Source: Macrothele yani (lineage: Eukaryota > Arthropoda > Arachnida > Araneae > Macrothelidae). Taken from it: a stretch of 64,000 nucleotides of DNA. This document shows positions 21,266-32,056 of this stretch, one piece after another. The notes under the pieces are model-generated. The model was given only the letters and a program-made list of their open reading frames with translations. It ran no database searches and was not told the DNA's origin. The stretch is taken from NCBI GenBank assembly GCA_039090855.1, contig CM077022.1, positions 72,688,971 through 72,752,970 of the forward strand, read 5' to 3'. A program made the position numbers and the translations under genes. Each line of letters starts with the position of its first letter. Position 1 is the stretch's first letter.

Positions 21266-21464
21266 TTTTTTTTTTTTTGCTTTTTATTTGGGGGTTTAAC
21301 GACCACCTGAGCACTTGACGAGCGACTGGGCTATAAGCAGTCGCTCGTCCCTAATTTACGGCCACTGGTTCCAGGGAAGGGAGAGGGCCAGTGCCGTAAG
21401 ACACACACACACACAGCATCCATGCCTCACTGGGATTCGAACCCGGATCTATCTCGGACGAATG
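21266..21464 (-). repeat. tRNA-derived SINE, diverged, head lost
   Basis: Antisense, 28 bp after the previous copy. It carries a short duplication in the body (GAGCACTTGACGAGCGACTGG) and an ACAC expansion. The tRNA-like head stops after the B box region. Confidence 0.88.
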
Positions 21465-22023
21465 GTAAGATGAGTTTCTGTGTTAAAGCCGTTGTGTTAA
21501 CAAGTGAAATGCTGAGAATTTAGCGACCTTTCCTTCCATCTTCGAAGAAATATCTACCAAAACTGCAATTTAGCTTTGGACAAGCAAGACAGACTTGCTT
21601 TTAGCTTGATAGCTGCATCTTCATCTCGTAAATGGCGATTCGACGGGAATTTTCCGATCCTGTAGTTCCTCTTGTACCTGCCTCGGGACCTATAAGCGCA
21701 TCGTGTTTTTCTTTCATAGCTAATACAGCAGTTTTCAGCCAGTCTTTTGAGATATTATGGATTATAAATACCGGCCTGTTTGTTCGCCGTGAATACCATA
21801 TCATCCTGATGAAGCTTCGCATGCAAGTACCTCAAGGCCGAATAAAGCAAATGATTAAAAAAAATAACGCCCAATAACTAAATAGTGGCCCACCACAGCG
21901 CATGGGAGCCGCGCATCGAGGAGAGCAAAGCTCGCACGCAAGGACAATTGTGACAGCGGATTGCGGTTGCATTAACCTCCACGCACTGTAAGGTTGCCTC
22001 GAAGTAGGATCCACGCACAATAC

Positions 22024-22515
22024 AACTGAGTGAGTTTGAGAGAGGACGTATAATTGGGCTGAGAGAAGCCGGTTGGTCGAGTCACCGTTTCGCCAGGCAT
22101 TTGGTTCGGAGGGACGCGGCAATCGGCCGATGTTGGCGCCAATGGATAGAGGAGGGCACAAACCAGCGGCACGCGTGCAGTGGACGACCGAGAGCAACGA
22201 CAGAACGTGAGGATCGAGCGATTGTGAGAGCCACATGAACAAAACCTAATTCGTCACTATCAACCATCCGTGGCTATGTTGCGTCGTCTACAGGCACGGA
22301 AGTGGCCAACAGGACCGTTGTCAGACGACTTGCGGCACGGGGACTTCATTCCAGGAAGCCACCTACCACTGACCATCGCCGGCCCCGGTTGCAGTGATGT
22401 CGGGCCTGATCGATGTGGGATAGTGTCCAGTCGCATCGTGTTGTCTTCAGTGATGAGTCACGGTTTGCACTTGGGGCCGATGACATGCCTGGAGACTAGC
22501 CGGTCAGCGCACGGA
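22024..22515 (+). pseudogene. Tc1-type transposase, N-terminal half, degenerate
   Basis: Conceptual translation LSEFERGRIIGLREAGWS, then GRCWRQWIEEGT, SGRPRATTEREDRAIVRAT and VVFSDESRFALG give both DNA-binding regions and the first catalytic Asp. The rest of the catalytic core is missing. Frame breaks near 22240 and 22330. This is a different Tc1 family from the others in the window, by its residues. Confidence 0.8.
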
Positions 22516-23050
22516 TCCTTTTTTTACCGCAGAATGGCACACGCCTAGTTTTCTTTTATGCTGTTGTTTTCGCAAAGGGTGTACAGCCCTTTCCTTTTTT
22601 CCGATGCAGTCTTGCCGCTAAGGACGTAAATGAACATTGCTACTTTACCTCGATATGCATTTTATTTCATATAATTGCTTCTAAACAACCACCTGAAAAC
22701 AACAATTTCCCATCGGATACACTCACTATACGCAACGAATGGTACACATTTTCTACTTCCAATTAATACGCAGTTCCACTGCTCTGTTTCGGAAAGTCCC
22801 ATTGAACATCTCTTTGGGCTTCGGGTAGCTTCCACTGTGAGTAAATAGTAAAATAATTTTGCGTGTGCTTCCTGCTTTTTCATTATGTACGGCTCTGCAG
22901 CTGGGTATGTACGAGAGGAAGTCAGTAAATAAGTCTGCAAGTAGTTATGGGATAGCTAATGGTAGTTATTAGTTAAGTGGCAGCACAATCCAGTTTACTC
23001 GAAGTTCAACGTAGCAGACGCTAGGTATTGTATGCCCGCACTGATTGGAA
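22516..23050. other. intron sequence, nothing recognised
   Basis: Between two transposase relics; no similarity recognised. Confidence 0.5.
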
Positions 23051-23905
23051 ATGGCGACCATCCTCGAGGAGTGTACGACCGAACAGCCGAGTGTTGTAAG
23101 TTTTCTTTGGGGAAAAAGTACTTCCTGCTAAGGATATTCATACGGAAATGTTTCCTGTTTACGGTGAGAAATGTTTGTCACGTAAAGCGGTACACAACTG
23201 GGTCGATAAATTCTCTCGAGGATGCCCAGAATTTGCTGATGAGGACCGACCTGTTCAGATTGCAGCAGAGGTAACTGTAAAGTGGGTGGATGAAATGATT
23301 CGAGCTGACATGCGAGTAACGATACAGTGTAGCAATTTCAATGGGGTGTTCTCGTTGTTTAGCCCACAGCACAATGCAGGTTCGTTTGAATTTCCGGAAA
23401 ATGTGCGCACGGTGGGTGCCCAAAGAACTGACTCAGGAATACAAAATGAACCCAATGGACTGCCCATGCAACATCTCTCTCGGTAAGCACGTGAAGTAGA
23501 AGGCATGCTTAACAGGACTGTTTTTTTTTTTTTTTATTGGAGGTTTAACGACCACCGTGAGCAACTCAATGGGCTATAAGCAGTCGCCCGTCCCTAATTT
23601 AGGGTCACTGGTTCCAGGGAAGGGGGAGAGCCAGTGCCGTAAGACAAACACAACATCCATGCCTGACCGGGATTCGAACCCGGACCCCTTACGGACGAAT
23701 GATCAGAGGTCAGCGCCTTAGACCACTGCGCCACCGGGGCGGCTAACAGGACTGTTACTGAGGCCGAATCAAAGCGTGCTTCAATGCAATGGAAACACAC
23801 CTCTTCACCGTCAACAAAGAAATTCTGAATTTCGTCTTCAGCAGGGAAGGTCATGCTTAGTGTTTTGAGATTCCCATGGAGTGCTGCTGCAAGCCAATTT
23901 CCAGA
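23051..23905 (+). pseudogene. mariner transposase relic with nested SINE
   Basis: The ATG at 23051 opens a frame resembling the SETMAR-type family: VVSFLWGKS, then in another frame EMFPVYGEKCLSRKAVHNWVDKF. After the SINE follow EAESKRASMQWK, SSPSTKKF and SAGKVMLSVF. The segment normally holding GDESW with the first catalytic Asp is missing around 23490-23760, and the C-terminal half is absent. Confidence 0.8.
23521..23743 (-). repeat. tRNA-derived SINE, young
   Basis: Antisense and full length. Perfect 11-bp target duplication TAACAGGACTG (23510-23520 and 23744-23754). It splits the mariner relic. Confidence 0.96.
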
Positions 23906-24392
23906 ATCGAGGTCGCTGCGCCTGAAGAGTTCTGTGGTACTGCAAAGGTGGGTAACTTTAAAGGTAATGCTTGGTGGAACAGTGAAATTAAAGAAGCAGT
24001 AAAGAGGAAGCATACTTGGAGATGTCACAAGACAGAGTTTCCGAGAATGAATATCGCTGTAAGAAGTGTGCTGCAAAAGATCGGAATGAAATTGTGAAAA
24101 AGCATGAATTAGCTTTTTGGAAAGATAGAAAAACATTCTGGAAGTACAAAAGACATAGGAAAAAGAGGATAAATAAAATTCAAAGTTGTGTAGAGAATAG
24201 GGTTGGAGAAATGATATGGGAGCCCAATGAGCTAGGTGAAAAATGGGGTGAATACTTCAGTGGTTTATTAGATCATGAAAGCAAAGGCGATTCTGAGGCA
24301 GAAGCAGATGATGTTACAGTGAGAGATGGAAGCACAGGTGGGATCTTAAGAGAAGAAGTCTGTAAAGCTCTAAAATCTCTTCACAATACTTA

Positions 24393-24504
24393 AACTTCTA
24401 ATATGGGATTTTTTTCTAGGAAATATTTTAATTACAAATTTTCGAAGAAAACTCTTTCTTTTGTTGTCACTATCGCGGTTATGGTTAACCTTGATGGTTA
24501 GGGT

Positions 24505-24538
<34 letters not shown>

Positions 24539-25005
24539 ATTGGAGGTTTAACGACCACCGTGAGCAACTCAATGGGCTATAAGCAGTCGCCCGTCCCTAA
24601 TTTAGGGTCACTGGTTCCAGGGAAGGGAGAGAGCCAGTGCCGTAAGACAAACACAACATCCATGCCTGATCGGGATTCGAACCCGGACCCCTTACAGACG
24701 AATGATCAGAGGCCAGCGCCTTAGACCACTGCGCCACCGGGAGGCAGGGTTACTTTTCACCAAACCCTGTCAGAAGTTAGGCATGGACAAACCTCAATGA
24801 CTGCAGAGGTGTGTCCCTGCCTAACACCTGGCAGGATTTGGTGAAAAATAACAGTGACCATGATAGTTACTGAGAAAAAGTGACAACTAAAGACTGCCTG
24901 AAGAATGAGAAGAGTTTTCTTTGAAAATCTACAATTAAAATAAAATATTTCCTAGAAGAAAAATCCCATATTAGAAGTATTTGAATTAGGAAACTAGGAA
25001 GCCAA
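24393..25005. mobile_element. foldback element inside the LINE
   Basis: The left arm (from about 24398, ACTTCTAATATGGGATTTTT) and right arm (ending about 24990) are inverse copies over more than 150 bp, including CTAGGAAATATTTTA and GAAAACTC. The right arm continues the inverse beyond the SINE as TTTTTCACCAAA. The centre lies near 24770-24830. Exact edges are uncertain. Confidence 0.75.
24507..24745 (-). repeat. tRNA-derived SINE, young
   Basis: Antisense, with a T tail of 31 nt, the longest here. Short target duplication AGGGTTA at 24500-24506 and 24746-24752. Inserted in the left arm of the foldback element. Confidence 0.95.
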
Positions 25006-25021
25006 TTTTCAGCAAGAGATG

Positions 25022-25240
25022 TTTTTTTTTTTTTTGATTGGAGGTTTAACGACCACCGTGAGCAACTCAATGGGCTCTAAGCAGTCGCCCGTCCCTAATT
25101 TAGGGTCACTGGTTCCAAGGAAGGAAGACAGCCAGTGCCGTAACACAAACACAACGTCCATGCCTCACCGGGATTCGAACCCGGACCCCTTTCAGACGAA
25201 TGATCAGAGGCCATCGCTTAGACCACTGCACCACCGGGGC
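25022..25240 (-). repeat. tRNA-derived SINE
   Basis: Antisense and full length. GAGAT occurs at both sides. It lies at the junction where the LINE resumes (ATCTTCAGAATG at 25250). Confidence 0.94.
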
Positions 25241-25681
25241 ATCATGAGATCTTCAGAATGATAGGGTTTTGGGAGTAGATGGCATAACTGCTGAGATGTT
25301 GAAATATGATGGCGACTCTGTAATTGACTGGTTAACTGAAATTTGCCAGTTGTGCTGGGAGTTAGGAATGGTCCCTCAGCATTGGAGACATGCTATCATT
25401 GTTCCCTTATCTAAGAGAAAGGGTGATTAGACTGAATGCAAGAACTATCGTCGTATCAGTTTGTTGAGCATGCCAGGGAAAGTGTTTGGAAAGGCCATTA
25501 TTGATAAGGTACAAGGTCTGAAATCAAAGTATGGGATGTACAGAGTAGTTTTATGCCTGGTAAAGGCTGCACTAATCACATTTTTGCACTGCGCACGATG
25601 ATTGAAAAGTATGTCTGTTGGTAAGAAAGCTTTTGCTGCTTTCATAGATTTAAAGAAAGCTTATAACAGTAAATATGATAC

Positions 25682-25899
25682 TTTTTCTTTTGACTGGAGG
25701 TTTGACGACCACCGTGAGCAACTCAATGGACTATAAGCAGTCCCAGTCCCTAATTTAAAGTCATTGGTTCCAGAGAAAGGAGAGAGCCAGTGGCATAAGA
25801 CAAACACAACATCCATGCCTCACCGGGATTCGAACCCGGACCCCTTTTGGACGACTGATCAGAGGCCATCGCTTAGACCACTGCGCCACCAGGGTGGCC
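25682..25899 (-). repeat. tRNA-derived SINE
   Basis: Antisense, with a short mixed T tail. Imperfect 11-bp target duplication AAATATGATAC/AAATAGAATAC. Inserted just after the FIDLKKAY motif of the LINE. Confidence 0.93.
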
Positions 25900-25921
25900 A
25901 AATAGAATACTTCAGTGGAAG

Positions 25922-25990
25922 GTACTGAATCAATATGTTGTTACTGGGAATCTACTTCTACTACTGAATCAATATGTTGTTACTGGAATC
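25922..25990. repeat. short tandem duplication
   Basis: ATCAATATGTTGTTACTGG occurs twice, about 36 bp apart, inside LINE sequence; a local duplication. Confidence 0.85.
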
Positions 25991-27188
25991 TACTACAATA
26001 GTGTGAAAGCCATGTAGGCAGTAGAGCATGTATACAAATGATAGGTGCTTTATCAGAATGGTTTTCCATTGGTGCAGGAGTCACACAAGGCTGTGTAATA
26101 TCACCCTGGCTGTTTAACATATTTATGGATGCATGCATGCACGATGCCAAAACGGACAATACTGGTTTATGTCTTGGTAATATCAGTGTGTGTGTGTGTG
26201 TGCAGATTGCTGTATGTGATGACACAGTCCTGAGCAAAAGTGAATTGTAGAATATGTTGTCCAGGATGTACAAAGTTTGTATGAAACTCAAACTAAGTAT
26301 AAATAAGAAAAAAAAAGTTACGATTTCTGAGCGAGGAACTGAGTACTGAATGCAAGATAAGCCTAATGGCACAGATTGACCAGGTGAATAAGTTTGTGTG
26401 TTTAGGATGTTTGACACAGAGAACAAATTAGATGGCAAAATTAGTAGGTGAGTGAATTCTTCTTTGAAAGTCACAGCTGCTTTAGGAGGATTTCATAGGA
26501 ATGATAGGTTCTCAAGAAAGTTTCAAATGGCACTATATGAAAGTGTAGTTGTTCCTACTATGATGAACAGCAGTGAAACCTGGGTACTGCAGTAAAGACA
26601 TAGGAGTCGTTTGTGTGCTGGGGAGACACGCTACTTAGGGGTTTTTTTGTGGTAAGACACGCTCTGATCATGTGAGGAATGAAGATGTGTTGCAGACGTT
26701 TAATGTGAGGCAAATGTTAGTAAGGTGGAGACTAATATTTTTAGGTGTTTTGGTTACGTTGAAAGAATGAGAGATTTGGTGCTAAAGAGAATTTTTTCAG
26801 CCCAAGTGGCAGGAAAGAAAGGTAGAGGAAGGCCAAGTAAATCATGGGAGAACCAAATTCAGGAATGTCTGCTAGAGAAAAAAAAATATGAGAATGAAGT
26901 ACAAAAGGTCTTGTGTGTGACGTGTGATGGATGTCAGTGAAGCTCGAACTGTGTGCGAAGATAGTTGTAATGGAGACATTTGACACACCAACAAGTAAAA
27001 TCTAGTTCCATCAGTTAAACATTTACTTGGTAGACAGTCTTTCTTTGAAGAGCTAACCTCTGAATCTCAAAAAACAGCTTGATATGTATGTATGTGAAAT
27101 TAGTGCTGGAAAATCGTACTATTTTTGCTGTACCTTATTCTTCTTTTGAAATGTAAGTATTTACCTAAATTTATTTTTTTCTTTGCAG

Positions 27189-27401
27189 ATTTTTTTCCAT
27201 GGGAGCAATTTACAGAGTCTTCATAAAGCTATACCTTCATACCTTCTAACGAAAGAATTTGATGGTGAACTTGGACCTTTTGACTCTTCACCATTACGCA
27301 ATTTAGTAGTAAGCAATGAGAAACAGTATGAAAAGAACTCCAAGTACGGATTCCAGGAAAAGAGAGCCCAATTTATTAGAAAAAAAGTAGCTTATCTTTA
27401 G
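27189..27401 (+). CDS. CRAL-TRIO domain protein, terminal coding exon
   Basis: The last exon supplies the end of the lipid-binding domain: IFFHGSN, SLHKAIPSYLL, then KEFDGELGPFD, followed by NSKYGFQEKR and a basic tail ending at TAG 27399-27401, 70 codons. The acceptor is a strong pyrimidine tract ending TTTGCAG at 27188. In this family the HGSN...SLH and LP-EYGG segments close the CRAL-TRIO fold; here the GG is DG. Codon phase 0 fits the exon at 18426 exactly. The short tail suggests a small cytosolic protein like clavesin or alpha-TTP. A candidate poly(A) signal follows at 28092. Confidence 0.9.
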   Translation: MFFHGSNLQSLHKAIPSYLLTKEFDGELGPFDSSPLRNLVVSNEKQYEKNSKYGFQEKRAQFIRKKVAYL

Positions 27402-27539
27402 GCCTTTATGCTTGATATTGCTGTTATCAGAAATGAACTGCAAATGAAAAGAGAGCTTTACACTTTTTCAGGTGCTAGACTATCTTTGTAACGAAAGTCA
27501 AGTTTGGAGTAAAGGTAGCTGCAAAATGTTCTGAAAACG

Positions 27540-27815
27540 AATATATATATATATATATATCATCATCATTGTCAACCATTATCAATCCACTGCTGGACAA
27601 AGGTCTCCCCAAGTTTCCTCCACAACGGTCTGTCTTGTGCCAGTCTCCTCCATGTCACCCCTGCATACTTTCGAATTTCATCCACCCATCTCCCATGTGG
27701 TCTTCTTCTGGGTCTTTTCCTGTCCCTTGGAATCCAATCTAAAATTTCGGCTGTCCATCGATGATCTGTCCTTCTGGCAGTATGTCCAGCCCATTGCCAT
27801 TTCAGGGATTTAACT
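27540..27815 (-). pseudogene. RTE-like LINE, C-terminal end of ORF2
   Basis: Read on the minus strand: WAGHTARRTDHRW, DRKRPRRRPHGRWVDEI, GVTWRRLAQDR, FVQQWIDNG and stop. This is the standard tail of RTE-type ORF2 (family knowledge). After the stop comes an ATG/TAT microsatellite tail (27540-27570), again typical. The 5' part is truncated. It lies in the presumed 3' UTR of the CRAL-TRIO gene. Confidence 0.82.
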
Positions 27816-28091
27816 CAATGTGTCCAAGACACACACACACGAAACTTCCATGAATGGATGCTCTTATAAAGACTGCTGAACAAATATGTTCATTGACAAA
27901 ATAGAAACTAAATGTTATCAGAATTATTTTCGGTTGTTTTGAAAATGAATGGTTGTTAACAAAGTATCAAAAAGATCTTATTCTTATTTAAAGCAAAATG
28001 TCGGTTCCAAAAGTTATGGAAAGATAATTTAACTAAGTTGTCTCATTTTAGCAGGTGCATAACCTTCTAAAATGTTTTCAGTCTTGAAGTA

Positions 28092-28097
28092 AATAAA
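28092..28097 (+). promoter_or_regulatory. candidate poly(A) signal
   Basis: AATAAA about 690 bp after the CRAL-TRIO stop codon; the first canonical hexamer I saw. Transcript data are absent, so it is only a candidate. Confidence 0.3.
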
Positions 28098-28145
28098 TAC
28101 TGTATAAATCAGACAACTTAAAAATCATTTTTGATTTTAAAACTG

Positions 28146-28338
28146 TTTTTTTTCTTTTCTTGGGGGTTTATCGACCACAGTAGTCAAATCAATGGGCTAT
28201 AAGCAGTCACCCATCCCTAATCTGGGGCCACTGGTTCCAGAGATAGGACAAACAGAACATCCGCCTCACCGGGATTTGAGCTCGGTGGACGAATGGTCAG
28301 AAGAAAGCGCTAAAACCACTGCAACTCCATGGGGGCTG
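28146..28338 (-). repeat. tRNA-derived SINE, diverged
   Basis: Antisense copy with a broken tail, a shortened body and a B box reading GGGATTTGAGCTC. Confidence 0.85.
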
Positions 28339-28404
28339 AACTGTCTTTAAATGGGCAAGTGCAAAAAACCTCATGAACACCTAACATGTTGTCCATTCTA
28401 TATT

Positions 28405-28535
28405 TAAGGCTGTGGTTCCAGGGAAAGAACATAAAAATCACCGTACAGCCAATACAGAGTCTATGCCGGACTTTAGCACAAGCCCAAATAAAACAATTTA
28501 CCAGAAGGTTAACCACTTTGTCACCGGGATGGAAA
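28405..28535 (-). repeat. SINE remnant
   Basis: GTGGTTCCAGGGAA at the left and TAACCACTTTGTCACCGGGATGG at the right match the body and the head of the antisense SINE; the middle is unrecognisable. Confidence 0.4.
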
Positions 28536-28556
28536 AATATATCTATGTTATTGCTA

Positions 28557-28826
28557 CCATGGCCAGGGGGCATATATAGATTTTTTCAGGAGGGGGGGGG
28601 GGAGGGTATGAAACATTGAAGTTTTTGAAATCCACCAGAATAAAATTAAAGTTAATGAAAAACAGAAGGGAGATGGGAGGGGGGAGCATTTCTTTCTAAT
28701 GTAAGTTGATTCACTTTTATTAAATTAAAGCATATTTTTCTAATGTAAGTGGCATTTCAACGAAAAACTAAAAAAAAAAAAAAAACGGGGGGGGGGGGGG
28801 GGGGTCCTACAGCCTCCTAGCCATGG
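28557..28826. repeat. mini-element with G runs inside inverted ends
   Basis: CCATGGCCAGGGGG at the left and, inverted, CCATGGCTAGGAGG at the right. Long G runs lie near both sides (28589-28600 and about 28787-28804). Confidence 0.45.
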
Positions 28827-30041
28827 CAATACCAATTCAAAGCACTCTCTCTATATTCATTCCTTTTGCCACAGTATCATTTTGTATTCTGAATTAAGAA
28901 TCTCGTGAACATAACTTCGTATTATCATAATCTAATTTGCTGCCGATTTAAGAATCTTATGCATATAATTTCATATGATAGTCGAAGCACCTTTCTGCAA
29001 AAAATCGCGTCACCACCAGGAGGTAAAGTAAATTGTTCGTTTGTGAGGGTTTAAAGACTACCATGAGCAAAGCTATAAGTAGTCCTGGAAAAGTAAATAC
29101 ATGTACGTTCATTACAGTTCCAAATGTGTGTGTGTGTGTATGCCCAGAAGTAAATGGAGAAAGGAATGCAAGAATTTTAACCCAACAACGTGCGCAATGC
29201 ACTCTTTTATTACGAATTTCTTGTATTCTCAAACAAGAAAACCTAAAGTGCAAGACTGTGGTCAAGTGAGTGCAACAAGAGGTAAGAGACCCGAAAGATG
29301 CTAGACAAAGTTTCGTAAGCAACCAATACCCTAATGGTGGCTAAAATTGGCAATAAAGGCCCTCCATCTATTTAATGTGTCAACAAGTGCTTTTTTTTTT
29401 TTTTTTTTCCAGAGTTTAATGACTTCCATGAGAAACTCAGGTCTAGAAGCAGTTGTAAGTCCCTAAATTATTTTCTTCCAATTAGGAGTGACACAATCAT
29501 AATAAAGCTCAATTATCGTAAGAAGTTTTTCTATGCTAGATGAATAGGTTTTGCAACATTTATGGAATTATTTTTCACTTAAATTGTCATTAAATACTAT
29601 AACTTTTTTTCTCCCTTTGTTTTGAGAAATTTTTTTTTTCCCTTCATGCACAAAAACTCAGTACTTCTGTCATTTTTCTTGAATAATTTGGAACAGTCTT
29701 GTGTACTGGAACTTTTCCCCTTCTGACCCACCCTGGAAAATTTTCTGCAGGTGTCCATGTGCTCCTATTATGTGAAGCTTTATTCCAAAGAGTTAATTTG
29801 GGATGTTCTTTACGAATTGTCCCAAGTAAACAGCTGCCCCGACTAACTGATGGCCTAATTAACAGAATGTACCGTGTTTTGATTTAAGATTTTCAATGGA
29901 CCTGCAATAAAGTGTCACAGACAAATCTAAGGACTGCACATTCATGGTTACTACTGCTGCTTTGAATAAGTAGATTTCGTTCATTTATTTATTCATAGCA
30001 ATAGGATATTTGCCTACCTACCAAAATATATATATATATTT
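28827..30041. other. no gene; two SINE tail fragments
   Basis: 29040-29095 (GTTTAAAGACTACCATGAGCAA) and 29390-29475 (a T run followed by AGTTTAATGACTTCCATGAG) are antisense SINE tail ends. The rest is unrecognised. Confidence 0.55.
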
Positions 30042-31150
30042 ATGGTTGGACAGAATTATGTGAACACCTAGTAAAGAAGGTTTTATGTACCTATACAGGG
30101 GTTGGACAGAATAATGTGAACACCTAGTAAAGAAGGTTTTATGTACCTATTAGGGTGTTGGATCAAAACCACCTGAATCCTCCTTGGAATGGACGCATAC
30201 AAATCCTGGATGATGATTAGTGGGATGTTACACCATTCTTCATGCAGAAACTACTCCAGATCCTTGAGAGATGCAGGAGGAGGATAATGGGATTTTACTG
30301 TTTTCCAACACAGACCACAGTGGCTCGATGATGTTTAAGTCTGGTAATTGGGGAGGCCAAGGAACGAGTGAAAATTCGTCCTCATGTTCCTCAAACCATG
30401 ATTGGGCATTCCAAGCTCTGTGAATTGGGGTGTTATCTTGATAGATGGCATCCCCTGCAGGAAATGGATGGACTTGGTCGGCAAAAATGGTTTCATACGC
30501 CCTGCCAGTCATCAGTCCGTTCAAGGGGATTAGGGGACCTGGTGAAAATCATGATATGACCACCCATAGCATGAGATGACAGAACCACCACCATGCTGTA
30601 CTGTTGGGAGCAAACAATCTGAATTGTACGCTTTTGATGGTGTTCTCCACACGTAAACACGCCCTGTGGTGGGGAATAGTGTGAATGTGGATTCATCCAA
30701 CCACATTACAAGATTCCATGCATCGGCAAACCACGTTGTATGCTCCTGGTGCCACTGCTGTCACCGTCGTGTGCTCACCCGGGTTGCCAGAAATTTTGCA
30801 ATAGCAGCTCTGCCATGAATATTTTGTTTATGCAGTTCCCCGCGCACTGCTTTCGTTGATACTGAAGTCTGGAGATGCAGATTGAACTTTGCACTAATTT
30901 TTGGCATCGTGATCTGCTTATTACAAGTAACAATCCTCTTTAATGCTCTCCTGTCACTATCAGTCAGGAGGATAGTTTTCTGGCCACACTTTTGTTTTGC
31001 CACGAACATAGTATGCTGTCATGACGCTAGACTCAGTAGCTCTCAATACCACCACTACCCTGGCAACTGTTGTCATGGAGGCACCAACTAGCCAGCCACC
31101 AACAATTAGCCCTCTTTCAAAATCCGTTAGGTCACTCATTTTGTCATCAC
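30042..31150 (-). mobile_element. Tc1-type element (DD36E) with duplicated left end
   Basis: The left terminus CAGGGGTTGGACAGAATAAT begins at 30096 after TA. The same 50 bp stand directly upstream (30042-30093), so the terminus is tandemly doubled. No matching right terminus was found near 31150-31250. Confidence 0.8.
30150..31139 (-). pseudogene. Tc1-type transposase (DD36E), degenerate
   Basis: From the ATG at 31139: MSDLTDFERGLIVGGW (helix-turn-helix), a second binding region with SDRRALKRIVTCNKQIT, Asp 1 in WLDESTFTLF, Asp 2 in YQDNTPIHRAW, Glu in DLNIIEPLWSVLE, and the tail YASIPRRIQVVL. I count 36 residues between Asp 2 and Glu. Frame breaks near 31010, 30760 and 30240. Confidence 0.85.
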
Positions 31151-31345
31151 CCTGAAAAAAATAAAGAAATTTGGCAACAAGTCACTCTAAATGCACTTAA
31201 ACAGGACCTTGAGGTTCTAAACAAAGCTATTCAACCAAAAAGTGGTGGATACCTTTGTGTATTGCAACGTACGCAGCTGCATTAAAAGTCACGTCTCCGA
31301 GCGTGGTGATCACATTCTGTCCACCCCCACACACACACCCTCTCT

Positions 31346-31348
<3 letters not shown>

Positions 31349-31414
<66 letters not shown>
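31349..31414. repeat. (CA)n microsatellite
   Basis: 33 uninterrupted AC repeats. It sits exactly where the left terminus of the foldback at 31415-32056 should be. Confidence 0.98.
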
Positions 31415-31416
<2 letters not shown>

Positions 31417-32056
31417 AAAATGATGTAAAGTTTTATGAACTGTTTTTATTTTTATGCAAATGCACCCCTGTGGGCGGCATTTGCTGCATATAAAAAGTTT
31501 TTTGCACAGCCTTTGCAGGAAAAAGTTCAATCACAGAAATTTGCATAATGTCCTGATCAGTCAAAATAATAATAATAATAATAATAAACATTCTGCTTGC
31601 AAAACCTGGGGAAGATATTCACGATGAAAATTGTAAAAAATGTACTGTCTCAAGCAATAATTTCCTGCACGTTCGAGAGCTCTTCCCTTACTTGTTTTGA
31701 GTGCTAGAAAGCTATGCAGTGAAACAAGCCACAATTCGCCCCTGAATGGGCTTCAGGTGATACATTTTTTACAATTTTCATTGCAAATATCTCCGCAAAT
31801 TTTGCAAGTAGAACAATGGGTTCATTTTTTTAGACTAATTAGGACATAGCACAACTTTTTTTATTGAACTTTTTTCCTGCGATGAGCTATATAATTTTTT
31901 TTTTTTTTAATTTCTGTGTAAATGCCACCTCACAGGGGTGTAACTGCCATGCTATGAGTCTTTGTCATTTTGAGTATTTTTCTAATTGAAAGTATGTATC
32001 TGTGATCAACCAATGGAGAAATAAAAGCTTGTTTCAATCTTTTTTGAGACACCCAG
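31415..32056. mobile_element. foldback element with mariner-like right end
   Basis: The arms (about 31415-31645 and 31755-31975) are imperfect inverse copies sharing CAAAATGA, CACCCCTGTG, GCAGGAAAAA, TTCAAT and GAAAATTGTAAAAAATGTA. The right end, inverted, reads CTGGGTGTCTCAAAAAAG and is followed by TA, like the termini at 15802 and 58171. The left end is lost in the CA repeat. An (AAT)n tract lies in the left arm (31565-31587). Confidence 0.7.

Larger units (their letters stand above)
23906..26985 (+). pseudogene. LINE ORF2 (reverse transcriptase), heavily interrupted
   Basis: Pre-RT region AWWNSEIKEAVKRKH to REEVCKALKSL lies at 23960-24390. The RT starts at 25255 (GITAEMLKYDGDSVIDWLTEICQLCWELG, then HWRHAIIVPL and NYRRISLLSMPGKVF), then FIDLKKAY, GVTQGCVISPWLFNIF and, where YADD is expected, a corrupted VCDDT. 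The C-terminal part resembles ENKLDGKISR and GHVERM-like KGRGRPSKSWENQIQECL. Insertions: a foldback element plus SINEs at 24393-25240 and a SINE at 25682. Many stops. Same family as 52439-53345 and 56905-57215. Clade not assigned. Confidence 0.87.

Noticed and set aside
23594..24136. 180-residue minus-strand frame
   Set aside because: It crosses a SINE into a LINE shadow frame; no domain.
24461..24724. 87-residue frame with conserved IGGLTTTVSNSMGYKQSP segment
   Set aside because: Antisense SINE sequence; the same frame appears in every young antisense copy.
26010..27000. Cys-rich and GHVERM-like frames as a host gene
   Set aside because: They belong to the decayed LINE ORF2; the corrupted YADD and multiple stops exclude a functional gene.
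31227..31530. Cys/Val- and His/Thr-repeat frames
   Set aside because: Translations of the CA microsatellite.
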